Both the position numbers and the translations under genes were made by a program. 10,235 bases of DNA from Bacillota bacterium (GTDB taxonomy: Bacteria; Bacillota; Clostridia; Oscillospirales; Ruminococcaceae): contig JAEWYJ010000008.1 of assembly GCA_023395695.1 (NCBI GenBank), positions 1-10,235 of the forward strand. The letters run 5' to 3'. Each line of letters starts with the position of its first letter. Positions within the stretch are counted from its first letter, which is position 1. Under the pieces are notes generated by a model. The model had not been told where the DNA came from and did no database searches. It was given only the letters and a program-made list of their open reading frames with translations. Shown here one piece after another: positions 1-6,273 of the stretch.

Positions 1-897
1 TTCGGCGGTCAGAACAAAGCTGAAGCATTTGGAGGCCGGGATAATCAGCAGCACCGAGCCGCTGGCAACAAAGACGCTTTTCAGGCTCTCGATAAAGGCT
101 TTGAGCTTCATGGTGCGGTAGCCGACAACCCCCAGCAGCAATGCGTACAGCACCGCAACCGCCGCCGCTTCGGTGGTTGTGACAACCCCCAGATAAATGC
201 CGCCCAACAGAATGACCGGCGTCAGCAGCGGGAAGATGCAGGCGAGAAAGGAATGTAATAAATTCGTCAGGTAGTGCCGCCACCCAAGCCATTTCAGACA
301 AGGGCCGTTATGGCGCTTTGACCACACATAGACATACGCAATCATGAAAACGCCCATGATAAAGCCCGGAACCACACCGCCAAAAAGCAGCTTCCCAACC
401 GAGACATTGGCCACCATGGCGTAAATAACGGCCGGGATGCTCGGCGGAATAATTGGGCCTACGGTGGACGAAGCGATGGTGGTGCAGGCGCTGAATTCCT
501 TGTCAAATCCCTCGTCCACCATAGCCTGGTAGGCCAGATTGCCAATGCCGCCGGCATCTGCTACGGCAGAGCCGGACATACCCGCAAAAATAATGGAGGT
601 GGTAATGTTCACATGGCCCATGCCACCGGGAATATACCCAACCATATTCCGGCAAAATCCAAAAATTCTGTCAGACACCGAGGTGCGGTTCATGACCTCT
701 GCCGTCAGAATAAACAACGGAATGGCGATCAGCGCAAAGTTATTTAAGCCGGTAAACATTCTTGTACCCATAACCGAAAGGCTGATGCCACAGTTTATTG
801 CATATAAAAAGGAGGAGGTAATCATGGCGGCGGCTATGGGCATACCGAACAGGAAAAGCATAATAAAGCTGAATATGAACAAAGCAAACGGGCTCAT
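1..897 (-). CDS. dctM: TRAP transporter large permease subunit DctM, partial (dctM1)
   Basis: This is the large membrane subunit of a TRAP transporter, which carries the ion-coupled substrate path across the cytoplasmic membrane. The reading frame from the ATG at 897 stays open for 299 codons to the window edge; the family is usually about 425-440 residues, so roughly the last third is missing. The translation is strongly hydrophobic and starts MSPFALFIFSFIMLFLFGMP. It carries the family signatures GMSGSAVADAGGIG near residues 105-118 and STVGPIIPPSIPAVIYA near residues 143-160, then VTTTEAAAVAVLYALLLG near 250-267. The start overlaps the stop of dctQ1 by 4 bp (ATGA), and a GGAGG site lies 7 nt upstream inside dctQ1, so the two membrane subunits are probably translationally coupled. 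The family is certain; the substrate cannot be read from this subunit. Confidence 0.93.
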   Translation of the reverse strand, partial: MSPFALFIFSFIMLFLFGMPIAAAMITSSFLYAINCGISLSVMGTRMFTGLNNFALIAIPLFILTAEVMNRTSVSDRIFGFCRNMVGYIPGGMGHVNITTSIIFAGMSGSAVADAGGIGNLAYQAMVDEGFDKEFSACTTIASSTVGPIIPPSIPAVIYAMVANVSVGKLLFGGVVPGFIMGVFMIAYVYVWSKRHNGPCLKWLGWRHYLTNLLHSFLACIFPLLTPVILLGGIYLGVVTTTEAAAVAVLYALLLGVVGYRTMKLKAFIESLKSVFVASGSVLLIIPASKCFSFVLTAE

Positions 898-1406
898 TTG
901 TGTCCCTCCGGCTCTCTGCGCTCAATCCAGACCTGACGGAGATCCCGGATGGTATTGAACATAATATGATAACACATCAGTATAAAAGAGATGGGCAGAA
1001 TAATGTAGACATATTTTAAAGGGAAGCGCATGACATTGGCAATGGGCAGGGTTTTTATCAGCCGGCCAAGCGGCGGCAGGTAGATGATGAACATGGCAAT
1101 CATAACAGCGTTCATAATCACCCGTAGCCCAAGCTGTACCGCCGTGGGGAACAGGTTGGTCAAGGCGGTGATATTCAGGTGAGCCTGATTGCTCATGGCA
1201 TAGGTCGCGGCAAGAAACCCGAACCATACAAAGAGAAAGCCGTTGAGCTCATCCGACCAGTTTAGGCCGCTGCTGAAAAGATAACGTAGCGTTGCGTTTG
1301 CAATCATAATGAAAAACAAAGCTGCCAGTGCCAGACAGCCCAAAAATTTCTCGGATTTTTGAAGGGCAGCGTTTATAGCGGAGAGGCCCTTGTATATTTG
1401 TTTCAT
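894..1406 (-). CDS. dctQ: TRAP transporter small permease subunit DctQ (dctQ1)
   Basis: This 170-residue protein is the small four-helix membrane subunit of the left TRAP transporter and pairs with DctM. Hydrophobic segments lie near residues 20-40, 54-71, 96-113 and 131-150. The family motif WSDEL (residues 50-54), followed by FLFVWFGFLAATYA, is clear; in this family the W-S-D/E-E segment begins the second helix. The start is ATG at 1406 with an AGGAG site 7 nt upstream. The gene follows dctP1 after an 85-bp gap containing a stem-loop and overlaps dctM1 by 4 bp. Length and topology are normal for an unfused DctQ. The C-terminus is charged and probably cytoplasmic. Confidence 0.93.
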   Translation of the reverse strand: MKQIYKGLSAINAALQKSEKFLGCLALAALFFIMIANATLRYLFSSGLNWSDELNGFLFVWFGFLAATYAMSNQAHLNITALTNLFPTAVQLGLRVIMNAVMIAMFIIYLPPLGRLIKTLPIANVMRFPLKYVYIILPISFILMCYHIMFNTIRDLRQVWIERREPEGHK

Positions 1407-1426
1407 TCAAAAACTCCTTTGTACAA

Positions 1427-1475
1427 ATGCGGCCCGCAATTTTTCACAGCACCGTAAATCATTGCGGGCCCGCAT
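1427..1475 (-). promoter_or_regulatory. Stem-loop between dctP1 and dctQ1
   Basis: An inverted repeat pairs 1427-1440 (ATGCGGCCCGCAAT) with 1461-1475 (ATTGCGGGCCCGCAT). The arms match fully except for one extra C in the second arm, and the loop is 20 nt. In the dctP1 transcript the stem lies about 16 nt after the stop codon. It is very GC-rich, but the sequence after it (ATTTGTAC) is not a real U-tract, so it is a poor terminator. I infer that it protects the 3' end of the dctP1 message or causes partial termination, which would give more receptor than membrane subunits. Confidence 0.6.
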
Positions 1476-1491
1476 GCTGCCTTACGGCGTT

Positions 1492-2523
1492 TTATGCCAT
1501 GGATTGAATCTGGTTGTACCAATCCTTCCAGGCGGGGTAGCTCTCCACAACCTTGGCCGCATTTTCGCGGAAGGGGGTTGTATCAACATCCTCAATAATG
1601 GTCATGCCGTTGTTCACACAGAGCTGGAACAGTGCATCTTCGTTCTTGACCGTCAGCTCGTCAACGCGGTTGCCCAGCTGGGTAAAGATTTCCTGAAAAA
1701 TGGCCTGGTCCTCGGCCGACAGTGAATTCCACAGATCCAGATTGATAATATTGGACGAGCACGCCAGCATGTGCTGGGTCTTCATCAGATACTTTTGCAC
1801 CTCATAAAACTTCATGGTGACAATCTGCGTAGCGGGATTTTCCTGGCAGTCGGCAACGCCGGTGGACAGGCTCATATAGACGTCTTCAATCGGAATAGAT
1901 GTGATGGCCACATTAAACACATCGGCCAGAGTTGAATAAGGAGCAAAGTTTACACAGCGCAGGGTGAGGCCGTTAAAGTCCTTTAATGCACGGATCTCCT
2001 TGTTTGCGGTCAGGTGGCGGAACCCAAAATTATACATATTCAGCTGCTTGATACCGCCGACAGCATCGCTGATCTCGGACCGGATCTCGGTACTCAGGTC
2101 ACTGTTTTTAAAGGCGGCCCAATGGTCATAGCTCTGGAATGCGTAAGGCGCAAACAGAACGCCGGCCGACTCGAGCCAGTCGGACGCACTGTCGAGGCAG
2201 GCTATGTCTAAATCGCCCATCTGGCAGGCGGTGATGCTGTCGCTATAATTAGCGTAGGTACCGTTGGGATAAATTTTCATGCCGTAACGTCCGTCAGTTT
2301 TTTCGTACAGCGAATCGGCGGCTTCGTCAAATGCGTCGAATACCGGGTGGCCATTGGTGAATACGTGAGAAACTTTAAGCCATTTCGTTTCCTGTGCTGC
2401 CGGGCTGGCAGTGGAATTTTCAGGAGCGGCGCCGGACGCGGCCTGGCTTGAGGCGCTTTGGTTACAGGCTGCTAGGCTCAAAATCATGGCGATACTAAGA
2501 ATCGCGGTAAAAATTTTCCTCAT
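1492..2523 (-). CDS. dctP: TRAP transporter substrate-binding lipoprotein DctP (dctP1, SiaP/DctP-like)
   Basis: This is the extracytoplasmic receptor of the left TRAP system, 343 residues with the ATG at 2523. That start is chosen over one 33 bp upstream because an AAAGAGGT ribosome site precedes it and it begins a clean signal peptide. Residues 1-19 form a lipoprotein signal with lipobox LAAC (Cys20), followed by a Ser/Ala-rich linker to about residue 45. The DctP fold follows. Arg189 (LTLRC) fits the conserved carboxylate-binding Arg of the family, and Arg169 (NFGFRH) fits the second Arg seen in sialic-acid receptor SiaP. VADCQENP (223-230) followed by MKFYEVQKYL resembles the SiaP/DctP QENP segment. 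The cargo is therefore probably a carboxylate. The SiaP-like text also occurs in many other DctP proteins, so sialate is only one possibility. The gene has its own promoter upstream and is followed by dctQ1 and dctM1. Confidence 0.9.
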   Translation of the reverse strand: MRKIFTAILSIAMILSLAACNQSASSQAASGAAPENSTASPAAQETKWLKVSHVFTNGHPVFDAFDEAADSLYEKTDGRYGMKIYPNGTYANYSDSITACQMGDLDIACLDSASDWLESAGVLFAPYAFQSYDHWAAFKNSDLSTEIRSEISDAVGGIKQLNMYNFGFRHLTANKEIRALKDFNGLTLRCVNFAPYSTLADVFNVAITSIPIEDVYMSLSTGVADCQENPATQIVTMKFYEVQKYLMKTQHMLACSSNIINLDLWNSLSAEDQAIFQEIFTQLGNRVDELTVKNEDALFQLCVNNGMTIIEDVDTTPFRENAAKVVESYPAWKDWYNQIQSMA

Positions 2524-2575
2524 TCTTATACCTCTTTCTCTCTGCATATATTTCAAGCGAATGGCTGATATTTAA

Positions 2576-2603
2576 ATTATAAATCCAAAGTATAAAGAGT
2601 CAA
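2576..2603 (-). promoter_or_regulatory. Predicted sigma-A promoter of the dctP1-dctQ1-dctM1 operon
   Basis: On the minus strand a -35 box TTGACT (2603-2598, 5 of 6 consensus) is followed after 16 bp by a perfect -10 box TATAAT (2581-2576). This predicts a start near 2569 and a leader of about 45 nt before the dctP1 ATG at 2523. The surrounding region (2540-2700) is strongly AT-rich. Confidence 0.65.
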
Positions 2604-2615
2604 CATATCAGAACA

Positions 2616-2627
2616 AATGTCGACATT
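2616..2627. promoter_or_regulatory. Candidate operator palindrome upstream of the dctP1 promoter
   Basis: AATGTCGACATT is a perfect 12-bp palindrome with a central CpG in otherwise very AT-rich sequence. Its centre is about 53 bp upstream of the predicted dctP1 start, just outside the -35 box. That position suits an activator or an upstream repressor site. Its core differs from the lacI-proximal operator (TAATCGGTT), so a different regulator is likely. Function is inferred from symmetry and position only. Confidence 0.35.
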
Positions 2628-2699
2628 ATAAAATTAACAAATATGTAATAAATTCATTATGATATATCGATAATATATGTAAAAATTAAATAAATTAGC

Positions 2700-3155
2700 G
2701 CTGCTGTTCTGTTATGAATTAATGTCCGTGGTGCTCCAATAGACTTTACGCGCTTTGTAACCGAAATGATCACCGTACCCTCTGCGCCAATCCGAAACGG
2801 ACAAGGTGCTGAGTTGAAAAAACGGATAAAACAGCATTAAATATCCCCGGCAAAGTGAAATGGAATTTATAGTCATACCGATAGAGAAACGATACAGCAT
2901 TGGCAAAGCTGTTTTGCGGCTGACAAGACGGAGGACGCAGGCGGGCGGCGCCCTTCAAGGACGACAACGCAGTCAGGATCAAAACACACCGTCATAACGT
3001 ATGGGTTTACTACACAAGCTCATAGCCATAGGAAACGCTGGGGACAGGAAGCCGACCTGCCCTGCAGCAGCGTTGAAGCAGTACGACCGATAGCCAACAA
3101 CGGCCTGCCGTGCGCCGGCAAAAACAGCCCGTGCAGAAATTGACCGCTTGACAAT
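2700..3155. other. Unassigned region between the epimerase operon terminator and the dctP1 promoter
   Basis: About 450 bp lie here without a convincing gene. Open frames of 64-87 codons exist on the minus strand, but they lack good ribosome sites, have no domain I recognise and overlap each other or the terminator. The base composition of about 2880-3155 is coding-like rather than AT-rich like the promoter region next to it. It could be a decayed gene, a small RNA locus or a long leader. I see no tRNA, riboswitch or insertion-sequence end in it. Confidence 0.4.
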
Positions 3156-3158
3156 AAG

Positions 3159-3200
3159 AAAGCCGGAAGGCTGCCAGTTCTTTGGCAGCCTTCCGGCTTT
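3159..3200 (-). terminator. Rho-independent terminator of the nagA-nagB-epimerase operon
   Basis: An 18-bp perfect inverted repeat (3159-3176 pairing with 3183-3200) encloses a 6-nt loop. It sits directly after the epimerase stop codon at 3206-3208. In the minus-strand RNA the stem is followed by UUAUUGU after its own terminal U residues, giving a moderate U-tract. The stem contains GCCGGAAGGCTGCC and is very stable. It separates the catabolic operon from the dctP1 operon on the same strand. Confidence 0.85.
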
Positions 3201-3205
3201 TAGGG

Positions 3206-4102
3206 CTATAACGGTTTTATGCGGATTGCATAGTGCCTGCATTCAAGCGGCAAAAGAGACTGGATGCCCGCTTTTTGCTCAAACGCGGCAGTATCGCTTC
3301 TTGTTCCTGTCATGCCCGCCCACGGCTCTATGCAGACGAAAGGAGCGCCGGCGTAAGGGGCCCACAGCACACAATAGTCGAACCCGCTAAACTCAACCTG
3401 CGTTCCGCAGTGTGTTACCGCGTTTATGAGTGCAACACGGCTTGCTTGCAGTCTGTTGCAGGAAAGAATGATGGACCGGCTGTCTACCAGTTCCGCGACC
3501 GGCACATCGGGCGTGACAGCAATAGGCTCGCCCGGGCCGGACTGCAAACCGTCCACGACCTGTATGCGTACCGCGTTAAAATTGCTGTTCAGGCTCAAGC
3601 GATAGTCCTCAGGCCGCTCGTCTTCCGAGACAGGAACAGCATAGGCGTAATGGCTGCCGACAGAAAAAAGCAGGGGCTGATGATTAGAGGGATTAAAAAT
3701 CTCATAGTCGACAGACAAACAATCCGCCTGCAGCGTGTAATGAATTCGCAAATTAAACTTAAACGGAAAGACCTTATGGATGCTGGGGCTGTCGGTCAGC
3801 AGCAGCGTGGCGGAGCTATTGCCTTTGCTTTCCACTGTAAAGATCTGATCCCGCAAAAATCCGTGCGGCTGCATGTCGTAGCCGGTCCCTGCGTGCTGAT
3901 AGCGGTTGTCCGGCAGCGCGCCGCAAATGGGAAAGCAGACCGACGTGCGCCGGGGCCAGACCGAATTTGAATAGCGCCAGGCATGGTGCCTGCCGGTGTT
4001 TTTATTGAAAATCTCTTCAATATGACCGCCGCAGGTTGAGAAGAGCACACGCAATGCAGCGTTTTCAAGCGTGATTGTCTCGGTTGATCGATTGTTTGGC
4101 AA
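3206..4102 (-). CDS. Aldose 1-epimerase family protein (GalM/LacX-like)
   Basis: This 298-residue protein belongs to the galactose mutarotase-like superfamily, whose members interconvert the alpha and beta anomers of aldoses or sugar phosphates in the cytoplasm. Family features seen are FPICGALPDNRY (57-68), QPHGFLRDQIF (78-88, candidate His80), FSVGSHYAYAVP (146-157, candidate His151) and GAPFVCIEPWAGMTG (252-266, candidate base Glu259). The PFVCIEPW text is typical of the LacX/YphB-like branch rather than classical GalM. The start is TTG at 4102, only 4 bp after the nagB-like stop. No ATG or GTG is available nearby in frame, and a weak AGGTG site lies about 9 nt upstream, so translation probably depends on coupling. 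It ends just before the operon terminator. Its substrate is unknown; an amino sugar or its phosphate is suggested only by the neighbours. Confidence 0.88.
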   Translation of the reverse strand: MPNNRSTETITLENAALRVLFSTCGGHIEEIFNKNTGRHHAWRYSNSVWPRRTSVCFPICGALPDNRYQHAGTGYDMQPHGFLRDQIFTVESKGNSSATLLLTDSPSIHKVFPFKFNLRIHYTLQADCLSVDYEIFNPSNHQPLLFSVGSHYAYAVPVSEDERPEDYRLSLNSNFNAVRIQVVDGLQSGPGEPIAVTPDVPVAELVDSRSIILSCNRLQASRVALINAVTHCGTQVEFSGFDYCVLWAPYAGAPFVCIEPWAGMTGTRSDTAAFEQKAGIQSLLPLECRHYAIRIKPL

Positions 4103-4106
4103 TGGG

Positions 4107-4847
4107 CTACACCTGAAACAGGCCGGAGGCGCTGGCGTCGTCGATGAAAAGATGCCAGTCAGGGTGTGTTTTAAGAACCGTTGCCGGTACCAGCGGGGTA
4201 ACGGCCAGGGTCAGCGCATCCTTTACAGCGTTCGCCTTTACGGCATGGGGCACGCAGGAAATGATGGTTTTGCAGCGAAGAATTTGCTTGACGGTCATTG
4301 TAATCGCCTGCTTGGGCACATCGTCAACCGTTGCAAACCAGCCCTCGCCGACCTGTTGCCCTTTGCACTTGTCGTCCAGATCAACCACCATGTATGCCGC
4401 CTCGGTTTCAAAATCGGCCGGCGGGTCATTAAAGGCAACATGGGCGTTCTCACCAATGCCGATCAGCCCGACATCTATCGGTTCCTTACGGATCTCGTCG
4501 GTCAGCTGCGCAATATGCGCCGCAATATCCCCCTCGCCGTTCACAAAAAAAGCATTTTTAAGCGCTATTTGTGTGGTGAATCTTTCTTTAAGATACTTCC
4601 GGAAGCTTGCCGGGTGGCTTTCCGGCAGATCGACATATTCGTCCAGATGGAACATCTCCACCTTGGACCAATCGATCTCCTGCTTAAGCAGGGCGGACAG
4701 GGTTTCAAACTGCGATGCGCCGGTAGAAAGCACCAGCCGGGCCTTGCCGTTCGCGGCAATAGCGCCGTTAAGCGCCGCAGCTGCTTTTGCGGCGGCCGCT
4801 GCGCCCATTTCGGCTGCCGTACGCTTGACAGTAATTGTCATATTCAT
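4107..4847 (-). CDS. nagB: NagB-family glucosamine-6-phosphate deaminase-like protein
   Basis: The NagB/6-phosphogluconolactonase fold family includes enzymes that convert glucosamine 6-phosphate to fructose 6-phosphate and ammonia in the cytoplasm. At 246 residues this is close to the short Bacillus-type NagB. The phosphate loop reads LVLSTGASQ (38-46). FHLDEYVDLP (66-75) supplies the expected catalytic Asp69, and HPASF follows. The third motif is IGIGENAHVAFNDPP (129-143) with His136. Compared with classical NagB (G-x-N/D-G-H-I-x-F-N-E-P), Gly before His is Ala and the Glu of FNEP is Asp, so this is a variant subfamily rather than a textbook NagB. The ATG at 4847 has a GGAGG site inside the last codons of nagA, with a 5-bp gap between the genes. 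Pairing with nagA supports amino-sugar catabolism; deamination itself is likely but not proven. Confidence 0.8.
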   Translation of the reverse strand: MNMTITVKRTAAEMGAAAAAKAAAALNGAIAANGKARLVLSTGASQFETLSALLKQEIDWSKVEMFHLDEYVDLPESHPASFRKYLKERFTTQIALKNAFFVNGEGDIAAHIAQLTDEIRKEPIDVGLIGIGENAHVAFNDPPADFETEAAYMVVDLDDKCKGQQVGEGWFATVDDVPKQAITMTVKQILRCKTIISCVPHAVKANAVKDALTLAVTPLVPATVLKTHPDWHLFIDDASASGLFQV

Positions 4848-4852
4848 AGGGA

Positions 4853-6037
4853 TTATCCTCCGTATATGGTTTTAATACCGGAAACATAGACCGAGCGGAC
4901 TGCAATATCGTTGTCAAATAAGATAAGATCAGCCTGCTTTCCGACCGCCAGAGAACCGATGACATTATCCATCTTTACAAACCTGGCCGGGTTTAAAGAC
5001 ATCATTCTGACAGCTTCCCAAACGGGCAGGCCAGCCTGATAGACCATCACGCGTACCAGGCGGTCGGCAGTGGCGACACTGCCGGCAAAGCAGGAACGGT
5101 CCGGCATCAGTGCAATGCCGTTTTCGACAATGACCTGCTGTCCGTCCTTTTTAGAGCCCAGTATCGAAGGGCCGTCGGGAAGACCCGCGCCCCGCATGCT
5201 GTCGGTGCACAGGCACACGGCGTTGTGGGGCTTAAAGCGCAGAATCATCCGTAGCAGGTCGGGCGGCAGGTGTATGCCGTCGGCAATTATTTCAAGGGTC
5301 AGCCCGTCGAGCAGATAGCCGCTTTCAATAACGCCCAGAACACGCCTGCCGTTAACCCTGACAATGCCGGACATGGACGAATAAAAATGCGTCAGGTGGG
5401 TGATGCCGTGCTCAAACGCCTCTTTCATCTGGTCAAACGTGGCATTGGTATGCGCCGCCGACAGCAAAACACCGCTGCCGGCAAGGCGGTCGGCCATCTC
5501 AAGTGCTCCGGGAAGCTCCGGCGCCAAAGACCATCGCTTAATATGCCCCTTGGCATAGGCCAAAATTTTCAAATAATGGTCGGGATGCGGGTGCTTCAGA
5601 TAGCGTTCATCCTGCGCGCCCTTGTGCTCGCCGGCAAAATACGGCCCTTCAAGATGCAGGCCGATCAGGTGCGGCATATTTTCCGTGGTTTTGAGCGCTT
5701 CATGGTAAGCGTCTATAGCGGCATACAAATTATGGTCGTCGCTGGTCAGCGTCGTCGGCATCAGGGCGGTGGTTCCGTGGGCCAAATGTGCTCTCGCCGC
5801 ACCGGTTATGTCCGATGCGCCGCCGTCCATAAAATCGTATCCGCCGCCGCCGTGGGTGTGCAAGTCAACAAACCCGGGCGACAGATACAAACCCCGGCAA
5901 TCCACGATTTCCCCCTGGATTTCCGGTGCTTTGCTCATGTCTCCCAAGCCGGTAATAACGCCGTCCTTTTCCGTTAAAAAGCCGCACTGAACAATCCTGT
6001 CCTCGCAGACAAGACGTGCGTTGAGAAATATTTTCAC
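4853..6037 (-). CDS. nagA: N-acetylglucosamine-6-phosphate deacetylase NagA
   Basis: NagA removes acetate from N-acetylglucosamine 6-phosphate to give glucosamine 6-phosphate, the NagB substrate. The 394-residue protein belongs to the amidohydrolase superfamily. Visible are PGFVDLHTHGGGGYDFMD (54-71, HxH metal pair His60/His62), GLHLEGPYF (126-134, metal Glu130), SAAHTNA (193-199, His196), THFYSSMSG (216-224, His217), ADGIHLPP (252-259, His256) and CTDSM (277-281, catalytic Asp279). The HxH pair is like Bacillus-type NagA, which can hold two metals, and unlike E. coli, where these residues are replaced. The GTG at 6037 is chosen because AGGAG lies 7 nt upstream; a TTG 39 bp further up has no such site. 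It is the first gene of the operon. Substrate range could extend to other N-acetylhexosamine 6-phosphates. Confidence 0.93.
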   Translation of the reverse strand: MKIFLNARLVCEDRIVQCGFLTEKDGVITGLGDMSKAPEIQGEIVDCRGLYLSPGFVDLHTHGGGGYDFMDGGASDITGAARAHLAHGTTALMPTTLTSDDHNLYAAIDAYHEALKTTENMPHLIGLHLEGPYFAGEHKGAQDERYLKHPHPDHYLKILAYAKGHIKRWSLAPELPGALEMADRLAGSGVLLSAAHTNATFDQMKEAFEHGITHLTHFYSSMSGIVRVNGRRVLGVIESGYLLDGLTLEIIADGIHLPPDLLRMILRFKPHNAVCLCTDSMRGAGLPDGPSILGSKKDGQQVIVENGIALMPDRSCFAGSVATADRLVRVMVYQAGLPVWEAVRMMSLNPARFVKMDNVIGSLAVGKQADLILFDNDIAVRSVYVSGIKTIYGG

Positions 6038-6080
6038 TGATCCACTCCTTTCGGGAGCAAAAGGTTGTCGAGTCAAACCT

Positions 6081-6110
6081 AATATATGTCATGACTTTTA
6101 AAATTGTCAA
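6081..6110 (-). promoter_or_regulatory. Predicted promoter of the nagA-nagB-epimerase operon
   Basis: On the minus strand a perfect -35 box TTGACA (6110-6105) is followed after 18 bp by TATATT (6086-6081, 5 of 6 consensus). The predicted start is near 6074, giving a leader of about 36 nt before the GTG at 6037. Symmetric elements overlap it: GTCATGAC (6088-6095) inside the spacer, and an inverted pair TGACTTTT (6092-6099)/AAAAGTCA (6122-6129) on both sides of the -35 box. Confidence 0.7.
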
Positions 6111-6162
6111 GCCTATATTCCAAAAGTCAGGATAATATGGCAATTTGCACAGTCAATTAAAA

Positions 6163-6184
6163 AGTATTTAATCGGTTTAGCTAA
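6163..6184. promoter_or_regulatory. Candidate auxiliary LacI-type operator
   Basis: The core TAATCGGTT (6169-6177) repeats the exact core of the main operator at 6226-6247, and 14 of the 22 positions agree in the same orientation. The outer parts are not symmetric, so it would be a weaker site. The centre-to-centre distance to the main operator is 63 bp, about six helical turns, which suits cooperative binding or looping by a LacI tetramer. It lies between the two divergent promoters. Confidence 0.4.
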
Positions 6185-6213
6185 TTGAATTCTAAAAAAA
6201 TGTATGCTAAATT
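6185..6213 (+). promoter_or_regulatory. Possible promoter of lacI and the right TRAP operon
   Basis: A TTGAAT box (6185-6190, 4 of 6) is followed after 17 bp by TAAATT (6208-6213, 4 of 6). An alternative -10 is TATGCT at 6203-6208. Either would start transcription around 6215-6221, just before the main operator, so regulator binding would block the promoter. The exact boxes are uncertain. Confidence 0.4.
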
Positions 6214-6225
6214 GTAAAGGAACCC

Positions 6226-6247
6226 TTAACGTAATCGGTTACGTTAA
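6226..6247. promoter_or_regulatory. LacI-family operator in front of the regulator gene
   Basis: The 22-bp sequence is an inverted repeat centred on the CpG at 6236/6237, with 10 of 11 paired positions symmetric. Its core is GTAATCGGTTAC and its outer arms are TTAAC and GTTAA. A central CpG flanked by AA and TT is the usual operator style of LacI-family regulators. It lies between the predicted start of lacI transcription and its ribosome site (AGGAG, 6263-6267), so the regulator very probably represses its own transcript, and with it the TRAP genes downstream. Confidence 0.75.
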
Positions 6248-6273
6248 CGATTTCGACATTTTAGGAGCAAAAT

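Noticed and set aside
539..958. Plus-strand open frame of 139 codons opposite dctM1/dctQ1
   Set aside because: It is the complement of well-supported TRAP membrane genes; its composition reflects those genes and no start signal is seen.
2979..3242. Minus-strand 87-codon frame across the terminator
   Set aside because: It starts inside the epimerase gene, reads through both arms of the terminator, and has no ribosome site or recognisable domain.
3233..3970. Long plus-strand open frame (245 codons) opposite the epimerase gene
   Set aside because: It is antisense to a gene with clear family motifs, has no ribosome site and shows no recognisable domain; the same holds for plus-strand frames at 4071-4889, 4144-4875 and 5270-5977.
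1492..6037. Assignment of the locus as a sialic-acid (nan) cluster
   Set aside because: dctP1 resembles SiaP in its Arg and QENP segments, and nagA/nagB fit, but these segments are shared by many DctP proteins and nanA, nanE and nanK are absent from the window.
6038..6080. Riboswitch or glmS-like ribozyme in the nagA leader
   Set aside because: The predicted leader is only about 36 nt and shows no conserved structure; too short for any known amino-sugar-sensing RNA.
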